Below are positions 1 to 8,154 of a stretch of DNA of 64,000 nucleotides, piece after piece (position 1 is the first letter of the stretch; each line of letters starts with the position of its first letter). Under the pieces are notes generated by a model. It was not told the DNA's origin. It did not search any database and saw only the letters and a program-made list of their open reading frames with translations. The translations under genes and the position numbers were made by a program. The stretch comes from CAYQQJ01 sp964419935. GTDB taxonomy: Bacteria; Pseudomonadota; Gammaproteobacteria; Pseudomonadales; Cellvibrionaceae. Location: positions 1 to 64,000 of the forward strand of contig CAYQQJ010000016.1 in NCBI GenBank assembly GCA_964419935.1, read 5' to 3'.

Positions 1-2341
1 TGTTGCACTGAAGCACTACGCCGACGATGTTCGTGCCGATGTCGTGAACATCGCCTTTAACCGTGGCCATGACGATGCGACCATTGGGCTTGGCGGCTTC
101 GGTTTTTTCGGCTTCGATGAATGGCTGCAAATATGCCACCGACTGCTTCATGACGCGGGCGGATTTTACCACCTGAGGCAGGAACATCTTGCCGGCGCTG
201 AACAGGTCGCCCACCACATTCATGCCATCCATCAGCGGGCCTTCAATCACATCCAGTGGCCGGACGGCCTCCTGGCGCGCGTCCTCGGTATCCTCGATGA
301 TAAAGGTGGTGATGCCCTTGACCAGGGAGTGTTCGAGGCGCTTGTTCACCGGCAGGGAGCGCCAGGCGAGGTCTTCTTTTTTCGCCGGGCCGCTGCCATC
401 GCCTTTGTATTTTTCCGCAATGTTGAGCAGGGTTTCAGTGCCCTCGGCGGAGCGGTTGAGAATCACGTCCTCAACGATGTCTTTCAGCTCTTTCGGCAGA
501 TCGTCATAGATCGCCAACTGACCGGCGTTGACGATACCCATGTTCATGCCCGCCTGAATGGCGTGGTAAAGGAATACCGAATGAATGGCTTCGCGCACCG
601 GATTATTGCCGCGGAAGGAGAAGGACACGTTGCTGACGCCGCCGGAAACGCCGGCATGGGGCAGATTCTTGCGAATCCAGCGAGTGGCTTCAATGAAGTC
701 CACGGCGTAGTTGTTGTGCTCTTCCATGCCGGTGGCGATGGCAAAGATATTCGGATCAAAGATGATGTCCTGGGGCGGGAAACCGAGCTTCTCTGTCAGC
801 AATTGATAGGAGCGCTGACAGATATCAATCTTGCGCTGGGCGGTGTCTGCCTGGCCGCTTTCGTCAAATGCCATGACCACCACGGCGGCACCGTATTTCA
901 AGCATAGGGCCGCGCGCTCCAGGAATTCCTCTTCGCCTTCCTTGAGGCTGATGGAGTTCACGATGGACTTGCCCTGTACGCATTTGAGGCCGGCTTCGAT
1001 GACGTGCCATTTGGAAGAGTCCAGCATTACCGGGACCTTGGAAATGTCCGGTTCGCCGGCAATCAAGTTGAGAAAGCGGGTGATGGCCGCCTCCGCATCC
1101 AGCATACCTTCATCCATGTTGATATCGATAATCTGCGCGCCGTTTTCCACCTGATCCAGCGCCACCGCCAGCGCCGAGGTGTAGTCATCGTCGAGAATCA
1201 GACGTTTGAAACGGGCCGAGCCGGTGACATTGCAGCGCTCGCCGACATTCACAAACAGTGAGTCTTTGGTAATGGTAAAGGGTTCCAGGCCGGACAGGCG
1301 ACAGGCCGGTTCTATCTCGGGAATCTCGCGAGGCGCAAAATCCTTGACGGCCTCGGCCACGGCTTTGATGTGCCGCGGATTGGTACCGCAACAGCCACCG
1401 ACGATATTGATGAAACCGCTGCTGGCAAACTCTGCGACGATTTCCGCCATCTCTTCAGGCGATTGATCATATTCGCCGAATTCATTGGGCAACCCGGCGT
1501 TGGGATGCGCCGATACATAACAGTCGGCGATCCGCGACAGTTCTTTCAGATACGGCCGCAGTTCCTTGGCGCCCAGTGCGCAGTTGAGACCGATGGAAAG
1601 CGGTTTCGCATGTGCCAGGGAATTGTAAAAGGCTTCCGTGGTCTGCCCCGACAGTGTGCGGCCGGAGGCGTCGGTAATGGTGCCGGAGATCATCAGCGGC
1701 AGTTCAAAACCCTGTTCCTCGAACCAGGTGCGCACGGCGTAAACCGCCGCTTTGGCATTGAGCGTGTCGAAGATGGTCTCGATCAGAATGATGTCGGCAC
1801 CGCCAGCGACCAGGCCGGCCACGGCTTCCCGGTAGTTCTCCACCAATTCGTCAAAGGTGACGTTGCGAGCGCCAGGGTCATTGACATCGGGAGATATCGA
1901 GCAGGTGCGGCTGGTAGGCCCGAGGGTACCGGCAACAAATCGGGGCTTGTCCGGGGTCTCGGCCGTGACTTCATCGGCGGCTTCCCGGGCCAGGCGGGCG
2001 GATTCCCGGTTGAGCTCGAACACCAGGTCTTCCAGTTTGTAGTCCGCCTGGGACACACGGGTGCTGTTGAAAGTATTGGTTTCCACAATGTCGGCACCGG
2101 CGCGAAAATAGTCCAGGTGCATCTGCTTGATCAGCGCCGGCTGCGTCAGGGAGAGCAGGTCGTTGTTGCCGGCCAGATCCTGGCTGACATCTGCAAAACG
2201 CTCGCCGCGAAAGTCCTTTTCCTGCAACTTGTGGCTTTGGATCAGGGTTCCCATGCCGCCGTCCAGGATCAGAATACGCTTCTTTATGGCGTCATAGAGG
2301 GCATTTTTGCGGGTGAGTGAGCCTTGTGCTTGTGCAGACAT
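1..2341 (-). CDS. metH: Cobalamin-dependent methionine synthase (3' end outside window)
   Basis: MetH transfers the methyl group of 5-methyltetrahydrofolate to homocysteine through methylcobalamin, making methionine in the cytoplasm. About 780 of roughly 1230 residues are present. The N-terminal homocysteine-binding barrel starts with ILDGGMGT and carries the zinc-ligand cysteines in GLNCALG and the later GGCCGT. The pterin-binding barrel (VNVGERCNVTGSARF, later SNVSFSFRG) and the helical cap follow. The last visible residues, GDVHDIGTNIVG, contain the cobalamin-ligand histidine, so the B12 and activation domains lie beyond the left edge. The start is the ATG at 2341, preceded by AGGT. It is divergent from nfuA, and a perfect 16-bp palindrome lies 14 bases upstream of the start codon, which suggests operator control. 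Identity is secure. Confidence 0.97.
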   Translation of the reverse strand, partial: MSAQAQGSLTRKNALYDAIKKRILILDGGMGTLIQSHKLQEKDFRGERFADVSQDLAGNNDLLSLTQPALIKQMHLDYFRAGADIVETNTFNSTRVSQADYKLEDLVFELNRESARLAREAADEVTAETPDKPRFVAGTLGPTSRTCSISPDVNDPGARNVTFDELVENYREAVAGLVAGGADIILIETIFDTLNAKAAVYAVRTWFEEQGFELPLMISGTITDASGRTLSGQTTEAFYNSLAHAKPLSIGLNCALGAKELRPYLKELSRIADCYVSAHPNAGLPNEFGEYDQSPEEMAEIVAEFASSGFINIVGGCCGTNPRHIKAVAEAVKDFAPREIPEIEPACRLSGLEPFTITKDSLFVNVGERCNVTGSARFKRLILDDDYTSALAVALDQVENGAQIIDINMDEGMLDAEAAITRFLNLIAGEPDISKVPVMLDSSKWHVIEAGLKCVQGKSIVNSISLKEGEEEFLERAALCLKYGAAVVVMAFDESGQADTAQRKIDICQRSYQLLTEKLGFPPQDIIFDPNIFAIATGMEEHNNYAVDFIEATRWIRKNLPHAGVSGGVSNVSFSFRGNNPVREAIHSVFLYHAIQAGMNMGIVNAGQLAIYDDLPKELKDIVEDVILNRSAEGTETLLNIAEKYKGDGSGPAKKEDLAWRSLPVNKRLEHSLVKGITTFIIEDTEDARQEAVRPLDVIEGPLMDGMNVVGDLFSAGKMFLPQVVKSARVMKQSVAYLQPFIEAEKTEAAKPNGRIVMATVKGDVHDIGTNIVGVVLQCN

Positions 2342-2354
2342 GTATAAAACCTAT

Positions 2355-2370
2355 ATCAAAATATTTTGAT
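2355..2370. promoter_or_regulatory. Perfect 16-bp palindrome upstream of metH (candidate operator)
   Basis: ATCAAAATATTTTGAT reads identically on both strands and lies just upstream of the metH ribosome-binding region. It is not a MetJ box repeat, nor a clear MetR site. Its size and symmetry recall the SahR-type operators described for methionine-cycle genes in Proteobacteria. That assignment is from memory and is inference. Confidence 0.45.
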
Positions 2371-2429
2371 GTGGGCGCGAATTGTAACAGAAGCAGCGTC
2401 AGTCGGCCCATCCCGATGGGAGCAGGCTG

Positions 2430-2458
2430 TTTAAATTTTCGGGGGCTTAGCGTAGAAT
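2430..2458 (+). promoter_or_regulatory. Candidate sigma-70 promoter for nfuA
   Basis: TTTAAA at 2430-2435 and TAGAAT at 2453-2458 are separated by 17 bases. Transcription would start near 2465, about 35 bases before the nfuA ATG. Confidence 0.5.
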
Positions 2459-2500
2459 ACTTGAGTGAATTCGTCGGGTTTAACATGAGTTACTGATGCT

Positions 2501-3085
2501 ATGGTTAATGTTGATATTACTGAGTCTGCCCAGGCTTATCTGAAAGAGCTTCTGGATAAACAGGATTGTGAGGGCATTGCGATCCGCATGTTTGTCTCCA
2601 ATCCGGGCACCCCCAAAGCGGAAACCTGTATTGCCTACGCGCGGCCGGGTGAGGAAAAGGTTGGGGATATTCTGGTTCAGTTCAATGGTTTTCAGGCGTA
2701 CTTCGAAGAGCGCAGTGTGCCGTTTCTGGATGAGGCGAAGGTTGACTACGCAGCGGACCGTATGGGTGGTCAGCTGACAATTCGCGCGCCCAACTCGAAA
2801 ATGCCGAAAATCAGTGACGACAGCCCGTTGGAAGACAAAGTGAATTACGTCCTGTTTAACGAGATCAATCCCGGCCTGGCGTCCCACGGGGGGAATGTCA
2901 GCTTGCTGGAGCTCACCGATGACAATTTCGCCATCCTCGAATTTGGTGGTGGCTGCCAGGGTTGCAGCGCTGTGGATATGACGTTGAAGCAGGGCGTTGA
3001 ATCAACCTTGATGGAGCGGTTGCCGGAATTGGCGGGCGTGCGGGATCTGACGGATCACACTGATCGATCCAATGCCTATATCTAA
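2501..3085 (+). CDS. nfuA: Fe-S biogenesis protein NfuA
   Basis: This 194-residue protein matches the usual length and two-domain plan of NfuA, a scaffold or carrier that delivers [4Fe-4S] clusters to apo-enzymes in the cytoplasm. Residues 1 to about 95 form a degenerate A-type (IscA-like) domain. The C-terminal NifU-like domain has the cluster-binding CxxC within GGGCQGCSAVDMTL, and its GLASHGGNVSL segment is typical of the family. The start is the ATG at 2501 in the sequence MVNVDITESAQ. It is a single gene, divergent from metH and convergent with aroF. Nothing is unusual about it. Confidence 0.96.
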   Translation: MVNVDITESAQAYLKELLDKQDCEGIAIRMFVSNPGTPKAETCIAYARPGEEKVGDILVQFNGFQAYFEERSVPFLDEAKVDYAADRMGGQLTIRAPNSKMPKISDDSPLEDKVNYVLFNEINPGLASHGGNVSLLELTDDNFAILEFGGGCQGCSAVDMTLKQGVESTLMERLPELAGVRDLTDHTDRSNAYI

Positions 3086-3113
3086 GTCAAATTCAGAGTC
3101 CGCAAGGCTTCAC

Positions 3114-3133
3114 GCCGCCGTTTAGGTGGCTTT
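3114..3133 (+). terminator. Weak candidate terminator after nfuA
   Basis: GCCGCC and GGTGGC can form a six-pair stem (one G-U) around a GTTTA loop, followed by only a short TTTA. It lies 29 bases after the nfuA stop, but the U-tract is poor. Confidence 0.3.
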
Positions 3134-3149
3134 AGCGCCGGTCCGCTTC

Positions 3150-3240
3150 GGGGTAGGTCTTTTCAAGACACGCCGTAAACCCATCCCTGGGGGCTCCTCG
3201 CCCGAATCCCGCGGGCCAGGGTCTTGAAAAGCCCTACCCC
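3150..3240. repeat. Long-armed inverted repeat, REP/MITE-like intergenic element
   Basis: Two 20-base arms, 3150-3169 and 3221-3240, are reverse complements at 19 of 20 positions (GGGGTAGG then CTTTTCAAGAC). They enclose a 51-base GC-rich loop that itself contains CCCTGGGGG and CCCGCGGG. No gene lies inside. It looks like a dispersed intergenic repeat, but no second copy is seen in this window. Confidence 0.6.
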
Positions 3241-3302
3241 AAATCGAACCTCACTGTCTGCGAAGGGTTAAATACGGGGCCACTTCCTTAGGATTAGGAT
3301 CC

Positions 3303-3329
3303 AAAAAAGCCGTCATGATAGGCGGCTTT
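3303..3329 (-). terminator. Intrinsic terminator of aroF
   Basis: AAAGCCG at 3306-3312 pairs with CGGCTTT at 3323-3329 around a 10-base loop. On the minus strand the stem is followed by a run of T, and it lies 29 bases past the aroF stop. Confidence 0.75.
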
Positions 3330-3357
3330 AAGAGAATAAATCACTTATTTCAACGAG

Positions 3358-4437
3358 TTATACGCGTACTTTCAAGCTTTCCTTGAGCTTGTTGCGCATA
3401 TCCGTCAGGCATTTTTCCGTGGTTTCCCAATCGATACAGGCGTCGGTCACCGACACGCCGTATTTCAGCTTGCTCAAGTCAGGGTCGATCTTCTGGTTGC
3501 CCGCGCCGATGTTGCTCTCAACCATGGTTCCGATAATGGACTTGTTGCCTTCGAGAATCTGGTTGGCGACGTTGTCCAATACCAACGGCTGCAGCTCGTG
3601 ATTCTTGTCGGAATTGGCGTGGCTGCAATCGACCATGATGTTGTTGGAGACCTTGGCGTTTTGCAGTTCCTTTTCACACAGTGACACGCTGACGGAATCG
3701 TAGTTGGGCTTGCCATTGCCGCCGCGCAAGACTACGTGGCCATACGGATTTCCCTTGGTGGTAACAATGGAAACCTGGCCTTCCTTGTTGATGCCGAGGA
3801 AACGGTGCGGATTGGATATGGATTGCAGGGAATTGATGGCGGCGGTCAAGCTGCCGTCAGTCCCGTTCTTGAACCCGACTGCCGATGACAGGCCGCTGGC
3901 CATTTCCCGGTGGGTTTGGGATTCCGTGGTGCGTGCGCCTACCGCAGACCAGGAAATCAGATCCTGCAGGTACTGCGGTGATATGGGATCCAGGGCTTCG
4001 GTGGCCGTCGGCAGGCCGAGCTCCGCGATTTCCAGCAACAGTTTGCGGCCCACGTGCAAACCTTCCTCAATCTTGAATGTGTCATTCAGGTAGGGGTCGT
4101 TGATGAGCCCTTTCCAGCCCACGGTGGTGCGCGGCTTTTCAAAATACACACGCATGACGACGAAAAGTGTATCGCTGACCGCTTCGGCCAGCGTCTTCAG
4201 ACGTCGCGCATAATCCATGGCCGCAACCGGATCATGAATGGAGCAGGGGCCGATTACGACAATCAAACGGTGATCTTTGCGATCAAGAATATCGCGCACG
4301 GTCTGGCGACCCTGGGTAACAACATTCGCCGCCAGCGCGGAAATAGGCAATTCCCGCTGAAGCTCGCTGGGGGAAATCAGAACTTCCTGTGAAACTATAT
4401 TGACATCATCTACATGGGACATATTGGCACCGAACAA
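3358..4437 (-). CDS. aroF: 3-deoxy-7-phosphoheptulonate synthase, Tyr-type class I
   Basis: This enzyme condenses phosphoenolpyruvate and erythrose 4-phosphate to DAHP, the first step of the shikimate pathway. The 359-residue length fits the E. coli AroF/G/H family. Visible motifs include VVIGPCSIHDP, RVYFEKPRTTVGWKGLINDP, GARTTESQTHREMASGLS, VGFKNGTDGS, and MVDCSHANS with its metal-site residues. The wording TEALDPISPQYL and GVSVTDACIDWE is closer to Tyr-sensitive AroF than to AroG, so I use aroF, although feedback specificity is inferred. It is a single gene with its own terminator. Upstream lies a GGGAAAA heptamer array. The start at 4437 (MFGANMSHVDD) could be replaced by the internal ATG of MSHVDD. 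Confidence 0.95.
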   Translation of the reverse strand: MFGANMSHVDDVNIVSQEVLISPSELQRELPISALAANVVTQGRQTVRDILDRKDHRLIVVIGPCSIHDPVAAMDYARRLKTLAEAVSDTLFVVMRVYFEKPRTTVGWKGLINDPYLNDTFKIEEGLHVGRKLLLEIAELGLPTATEALDPISPQYLQDLISWSAVGARTTESQTHREMASGLSSAVGFKNGTDGSLTAAINSLQSISNPHRFLGINKEGQVSIVTTKGNPYGHVVLRGGNGKPNYDSVSVSLCEKELQNAKVSNNIMVDCSHANSDKNHELQPLVLDNVANQILEGNKSIIGTMVESNIGAGNQKIDPDLSKLKYGVSVTDACIDWETTEKCLTDMRNKLKESLKVRV

Positions 4438-4478
4438 CGTGTTTTTTTATACAGAGGGTTATTGTACGTTGAAAGCCA

Positions 4479-4506
4479 GGGAAAAGGGAAAAGGGAAAAG
4501 GGAAAA
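4479..4506 (+). repeat. Tandem heptamer array (GGGAAAA)x4
   Basis: Four perfect copies of GGGAAAA lie 42 bases upstream of the aroF start. They are complementary to a TTTTCCC array 84 bases away at 4591-4618, so the two could fold into a 28-bp stem. Confidence 0.9.
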
Positions 4507-4590
4507 GATTCGTGCACCAGCCTAAGTTGAACGCGTAAAGCAGACACGCTCCGGCTTACTACCCATACCACGTCGAACTACGGCAACCAC

Positions 4591-4618
4591 TTTTCCCTTT
4601 TCCCTTTCTCCTTTTCCC
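4591..4618 (+). repeat. Tandem heptamer array (TTTTCCC)x4, inverse of the 4479 array
   Basis: The units are TTTTCCC, TTTTCCC, TTTCTCC and TTTTCCC. The array ends on the last base of the stop codon of the downstream helicase-nuclease gene, so it directly abuts the coding sequence. Confidence 0.9.
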
Positions 4619-7600
4619 TAAAGGATTTCCAGCCGCAACAACCCCGGAAAATATAACGCCAGCTTTTGAGGTAATTTTTCCATGGCGGCGAATGCCCGGC
4701 TGTAACTTTGTAGTTGGGGCTGATAGGTCTCGCGTTCATGGGCGAGGAATTCGGCCAGGGATTGGTCGGCTGCGGGTGCCGAGGTTTTGAAGTCGATAAT
4801 CCAGCGAGTGCCCTGGTGAATAAATGTGCGGTCAATGATCAGCTGTTGTCTGCCGTCTCGGCTGACCAGCGGGTATTCACATTGACTGTCTTGGTGACGG
4901 TGGTCCAGCACCCATCGAGCCTCGGTATTACCGCGCAGCTGTTCAATATCCCGTCGCAATTGTTCGATACAGGCTGTGGCAATGGGTTCGTCGAGCCCCA
5001 ATTGTCGGGCCTGGGTTCGCCAGAAGGTTTGCTGCCGTTGAATATGTTCGGCTGTCCAGCGATCAAACCCGTCCAGGGCAAGGCGACGCAGGACGCGATG
5101 CCACAGGGTTCCGGTATGTCGTGCGACGCGGTGGCGGAAGCTGCTGCCTTGCTCGTCCTCCGCGTCCAGGTTGTCGTATACGCGACCCCGCCAGAGTGCC
5201 AGTGGTGCGTTGAATGCGGGGGCGGGCTGCTGCCAGTGTTCGCTTAACCTGCGAATGGAATCAGCCGGTAGTAAGGCTTGCTCACTCAGAGTGGACGAGG
5301 GATCCTCATTAACCCGCTGCAGCTGGCTCTCTATTTGGGGCCAAATCCGCGCCAGCAGGCAGTTGTCGGCGGGTGGTTTGATTTCGTCTTTGTCGTTGAT
5401 TCTCACATTGGCCGAGAGCCACAGTTGTTGCTTCGCCCGGGTGCAGGCCACATAGAGCAGGCGCGTTTCTTCCAGGGCGTTCTTGATCTTCTTCTCGCGT
5501 TGCAAAAACTGGTAGAGCGGCTCGGTCTGTTCTTCTTCGGCTGCGGTTATCGGGCTGAGGACCAGCTCCTTCTGGTGCTGTGCGTTCAAGCGCTGGTGCC
5601 ACAAAATCAACGGTGGGTTGTCGCCGCGGGTTTTCCGGTCCAGCCCCGGCAAAAATACGTGATCGAATTCCAGTCCTTTGGATTTATGAATCGTCATCAG
5701 TTCCACCGGATTGCCCGAATCATTCGCCGGCTGGGCATAGAGTTTGGCCAGTGCGTCTTCAAATGCCTGCCAGTCGGTGATGGTGCCGGCCTGTTCGTGC
5801 TTTTCCAGCAATCCGAGAAAGGTTTGCACGTCGTGTTTTTCAGCCACCGTTGGTGCGGTTGTCGGGCCACCCAAAGCCAGCCAGACGCCTTCCACCCACT
5901 GTCTCAATGGTTTGCGGCGTTGATTGGCCAGGCCCGGTTGAAGTGCGGCGCGCATACGCGTGAGCGCGGCGGCACCGGCGGGACTGATGCCCGAGATTGT
6001 ATCGAAGTGTTCTATCTGTCCGAAAATATCGGCAAAGCCGGCGTCCCGTGGCGCGGGGTTCAGTTCTGCCAAATCTGCGGTGACCAGTGTGTGTAAATCT
6101 TCCATGGACAGGCCGCACCAGGGCGCTCGCAAAATCGACAGCCAGGCGATGCGGTCCGTTGGGTCCAGCAGGGCGCGGGTCAGTGATAACAGGTCGACTA
6201 TGGCCATGCGTGACAACAGTGGGTCGATGTCCACGGCCTTGAACGGTATTTTGGCCGCCGTCAGAGCCGGTACCAGATCCAGCAGGTGGGATCGCCCCCG
6301 TACCAGTACCGCGATGGAATCTTCCGGGTGCGACTCGCGAAGACGAGAAATCTGCTGGGTAATGTAAGTGGCTTCGGCGCGGTGGTCTTCCTGTTCCGCA
6401 AAGCCGATACAGGTCACGCAGGGACTGGAGTTGGCGGATGAACTCTCACTGAACGCATCGGAGACGGAATAGCGCACTGCGCCGCGACCTATGTCATCGG
6501 CGGCGGGAAAAGCGTGGTTGAATACCTGATTGACCCACTGGACAATGCCGGGGCGGGAGCGGAAGTTGACTCGCAGATCCAGCGGTTCCACCGCCACCGA
6601 TGCAAGCCCCTGCTTGCGAACATCAAGAAAGATCCCCACGTTGGCGTCACGGAAGCCGTAGCAGGACTGCATGCCGTCACCGACAACAAACAATGTGCGG
6701 CCATCGTCGGGCTGCCAGCCTTCGGTCAGTTTTTCCAGCAGGGACAATTGCGGTGTGGCGGTGTCCTGAAATTCGTCCACCAGAATGTGCTGGATTTGGT
6801 GGTCCAGTTTCAGCGCCAGGTCGCTCGGTTGGTCCGCATCGCCCAGCGCGGCCAGCGCTGCCTCGGTAATTTCCACAAAATCCGTGGCGCCGAGCTGACG
6901 AAACACCAGTTTCAGTTCCGCAACCAGATGCGGAAGGATTCCGGTGAGGCTGCTGAGCAGTTGCCATTGGGCGTCGGTATAGGTGGAGCCGGGGAATTGA
7001 CGCAGCTCCTGAAGGTTGTCGAGCAAACACGGGCTTGCGCGCAGCTCGCCCAGGATGCGCATGAAGCTATCCTTGTGATGCTTGGCGGAGAGCTTTTCGT
7101 CTTTCGTCTTGCCCGCAGGAAAGCCCAGGTTTTTGTCCAGCCGTTTGCGCCAGCCTCCATCGTTGGTCAGTAGCATGCTGATCAGCGGTTGCCAATAGTC
7201 CTTGATCTCGCTGTCACTGTCACCGGGCAGACCCGCCAGCTCCTGAAGTTGCAGGAGTTCATGGTGCGGGTTTTCGTCGGCCAGATTGCTGGTGGCGTAG
7301 CGCAGGCTGTCGAAAATTTCGCCGGCAAACACAGCCAGGTCCGCGCGAACCTTTTCCACCAGCTCGCAGCCCCAGCGACGCAGTGCGGCTTCCAGCGGCT
7401 CCCGCTGCCCGTATTTCAGCCGGTAGACCAGCCCCATCCATTGGTCGCGGTTGGCCAGCAGGCTGACCAATAAGCCTTCCAACCGGTTGAGTTGGTTATC
7501 CAAATGGCGAATCAGCACTTCCAGGTTCTGGTGTTCGTCATCGCTGGTGCCGGTATCGCTGTCGGCAGTTCCACGGCTGTAGCGGTTAAGCAATTGCGCT

Positions 7601-8079
7601 ACTGCCATTCGGTAGGCTTTCTGGGGATTATCCAAAGTGGCGAGATCCGCGCCGAGTGAACTGGCAACCGGTAGCTGGCTGGCCAGTGAGCGGCAGAAGC
7701 TGTCGATGGTCTGAATACGCAGACGGCCGGGCATGGTTTGCAGTTGCCAATTCAATTCTGCGTCTCGCGCCAGCACTTGCAAAGCCATTTGCCGCGTCGC
7801 CTGGGTATGTTCGCTGGCGTCTTCCGGGATTGGTTGCTGGGCCTCGGCAAGGGAGTGGAGCAGTCGTTCGCGCATTTCCGCCGCAGCTTTACGGGTAAAG
7901 GTAATGCACAGCACGTCTTCCGGGTGCTGACACAGGCACAGCAGTTTCAGCAGGCGCAGCGTCAGCAAACCCGTTTTGCCGGAACCCGCAGGCGCGGCGA
8001 CGGCAAATGATCGGCGAGTATCCAGCGCCTGCTGACGAACGTCAAAATCAACAGGACGAGGCGTTAAAGATTCTGGCAT
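4618..8079 (-). CDS. UvrD/AddA-like helicase-nuclease
   Basis: This 1153-residue protein has the plan of AddA/RecB-type enzymes that process double-strand breaks for recombination. A superfamily 1 helicase comes first: Walker A APAGSGKT at about residues 29-36, ITFTRKAAAEMRERL (motif Ia), LVDEFQDTA (motif II) near 435, VVGDGMQSCYGFRDA, VEPLDLRVNFRSR, MTIHKSKGLEFDHVFLPGL and ETRLLYVACTRAKQ. The C-terminal PD-(D/E)XK nuclease shows LIIDRTFIHQ and WIIDFKTS. Its partner gene, AddB-like, lies immediately upstream on the same strand across a 69-base gap filled with heptamer repeats. Many gammaproteobacteria with RecBCD also carry this pair under names such as UvrD-helicase domain protein. The exact orthology to AddA is not certain, so no symbol is given. 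Confidence 0.9.
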   Translation of the reverse strand: MPESLTPRPVDFDVRQQALDTRRSFAVAAPAGSGKTGLLTLRLLKLLCLCQHPEDVLCITFTRKAAAEMRERLLHSLAEAQQPIPEDASEHTQATRQMALQVLARDAELNWQLQTMPGRLRIQTIDSFCRSLASQLPVASSLGADLATLDNPQKAYRMAVAQLLNRYSRGTADSDTGTSDDEHQNLEVLIRHLDNQLNRLEGLLVSLLANRDQWMGLVYRLKYGQREPLEAALRRWGCELVEKVRADLAVFAGEIFDSLRYATSNLADENPHHELLQLQELAGLPGDSDSEIKDYWQPLISMLLTNDGGWRKRLDKNLGFPAGKTKDEKLSAKHHKDSFMRILGELRASPCLLDNLQELRQFPGSTYTDAQWQLLSSLTGILPHLVAELKLVFRQLGATDFVEITEAALAALGDADQPSDLALKLDHQIQHILVDEFQDTATPQLSLLEKLTEGWQPDDGRTLFVVGDGMQSCYGFRDANVGIFLDVRKQGLASVAVEPLDLRVNFRSRPGIVQWVNQVFNHAFPAADDIGRGAVRYSVSDAFSESSSANSSPCVTCIGFAEQEDHRAEATYITQQISRLRESHPEDSIAVLVRGRSHLLDLVPALTAAKIPFKAVDIDPLLSRMAIVDLLSLTRALLDPTDRIAWLSILRAPWCGLSMEDLHTLVTADLAELNPAPRDAGFADIFGQIEHFDTISGISPAGAAALTRMRAALQPGLANQRRKPLRQWVEGVWLALGGPTTAPTVAEKHDVQTFLGLLEKHEQAGTITDWQAFEDALAKLYAQPANDSGNPVELMTIHKSKGLEFDHVFLPGLDRKTRGDNPPLILWHQRLNAQHQKELVLSPITAAEEEQTEPLYQFLQREKKIKNALEETRLLYVACTRAKQQLWLSANVRINDKDEIKPPADNCLLARIWPQIESQLQRVNEDPSSTLSEQALLPADSIRRLSEHWQQPAPAFNAPLALWRGRVYDNLDAEDEQGSSFRHRVARHTGTLWHRVLRRLALDGFDRWTAEHIQRQQTFWRTQARQLGLDEPIATACIEQLRRDIEQLRGNTEARWVLDHRHQDSQCEYPLVSRDGRQQLIIDRTFIHQGTRWIIDFKTSAPAADQSLAEFLAHERETYQPQLQSYSRAFAAMEKLPQKLALYFPGLLRLEIL

Positions 8080-8119
8080 GTTGATAAATGTCTCTCAGTT
8101 TTCAGTTTTAATCTTCTAT

Positions 8120-8154
8120 CTTGCAGCTTGCAGCTTGCAGCTTGCAGCTTATAG
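8120..8154 (+). repeat. Tandem heptamer array (CTTGCAG)x4 plus a degenerate copy
   Basis: Four perfect CTTGCAG units fill 8120-8147. A fifth, CTTATAG, contains the complement of the AddB-like stop codon. The array fills most of the gap between the two recombination genes. Confidence 0.9.

Noticed and set aside
44..907. Plus-strand 287-codon open frame
   Set aside because: It is antisense to metH, whose conserved motifs run continuously on the minus strand.
4479..4618. CRISPR-like array
   Set aside because: The 7-bp units are directly adjacent without spacers and there are no cas genes, so these are simple tandem repeats.
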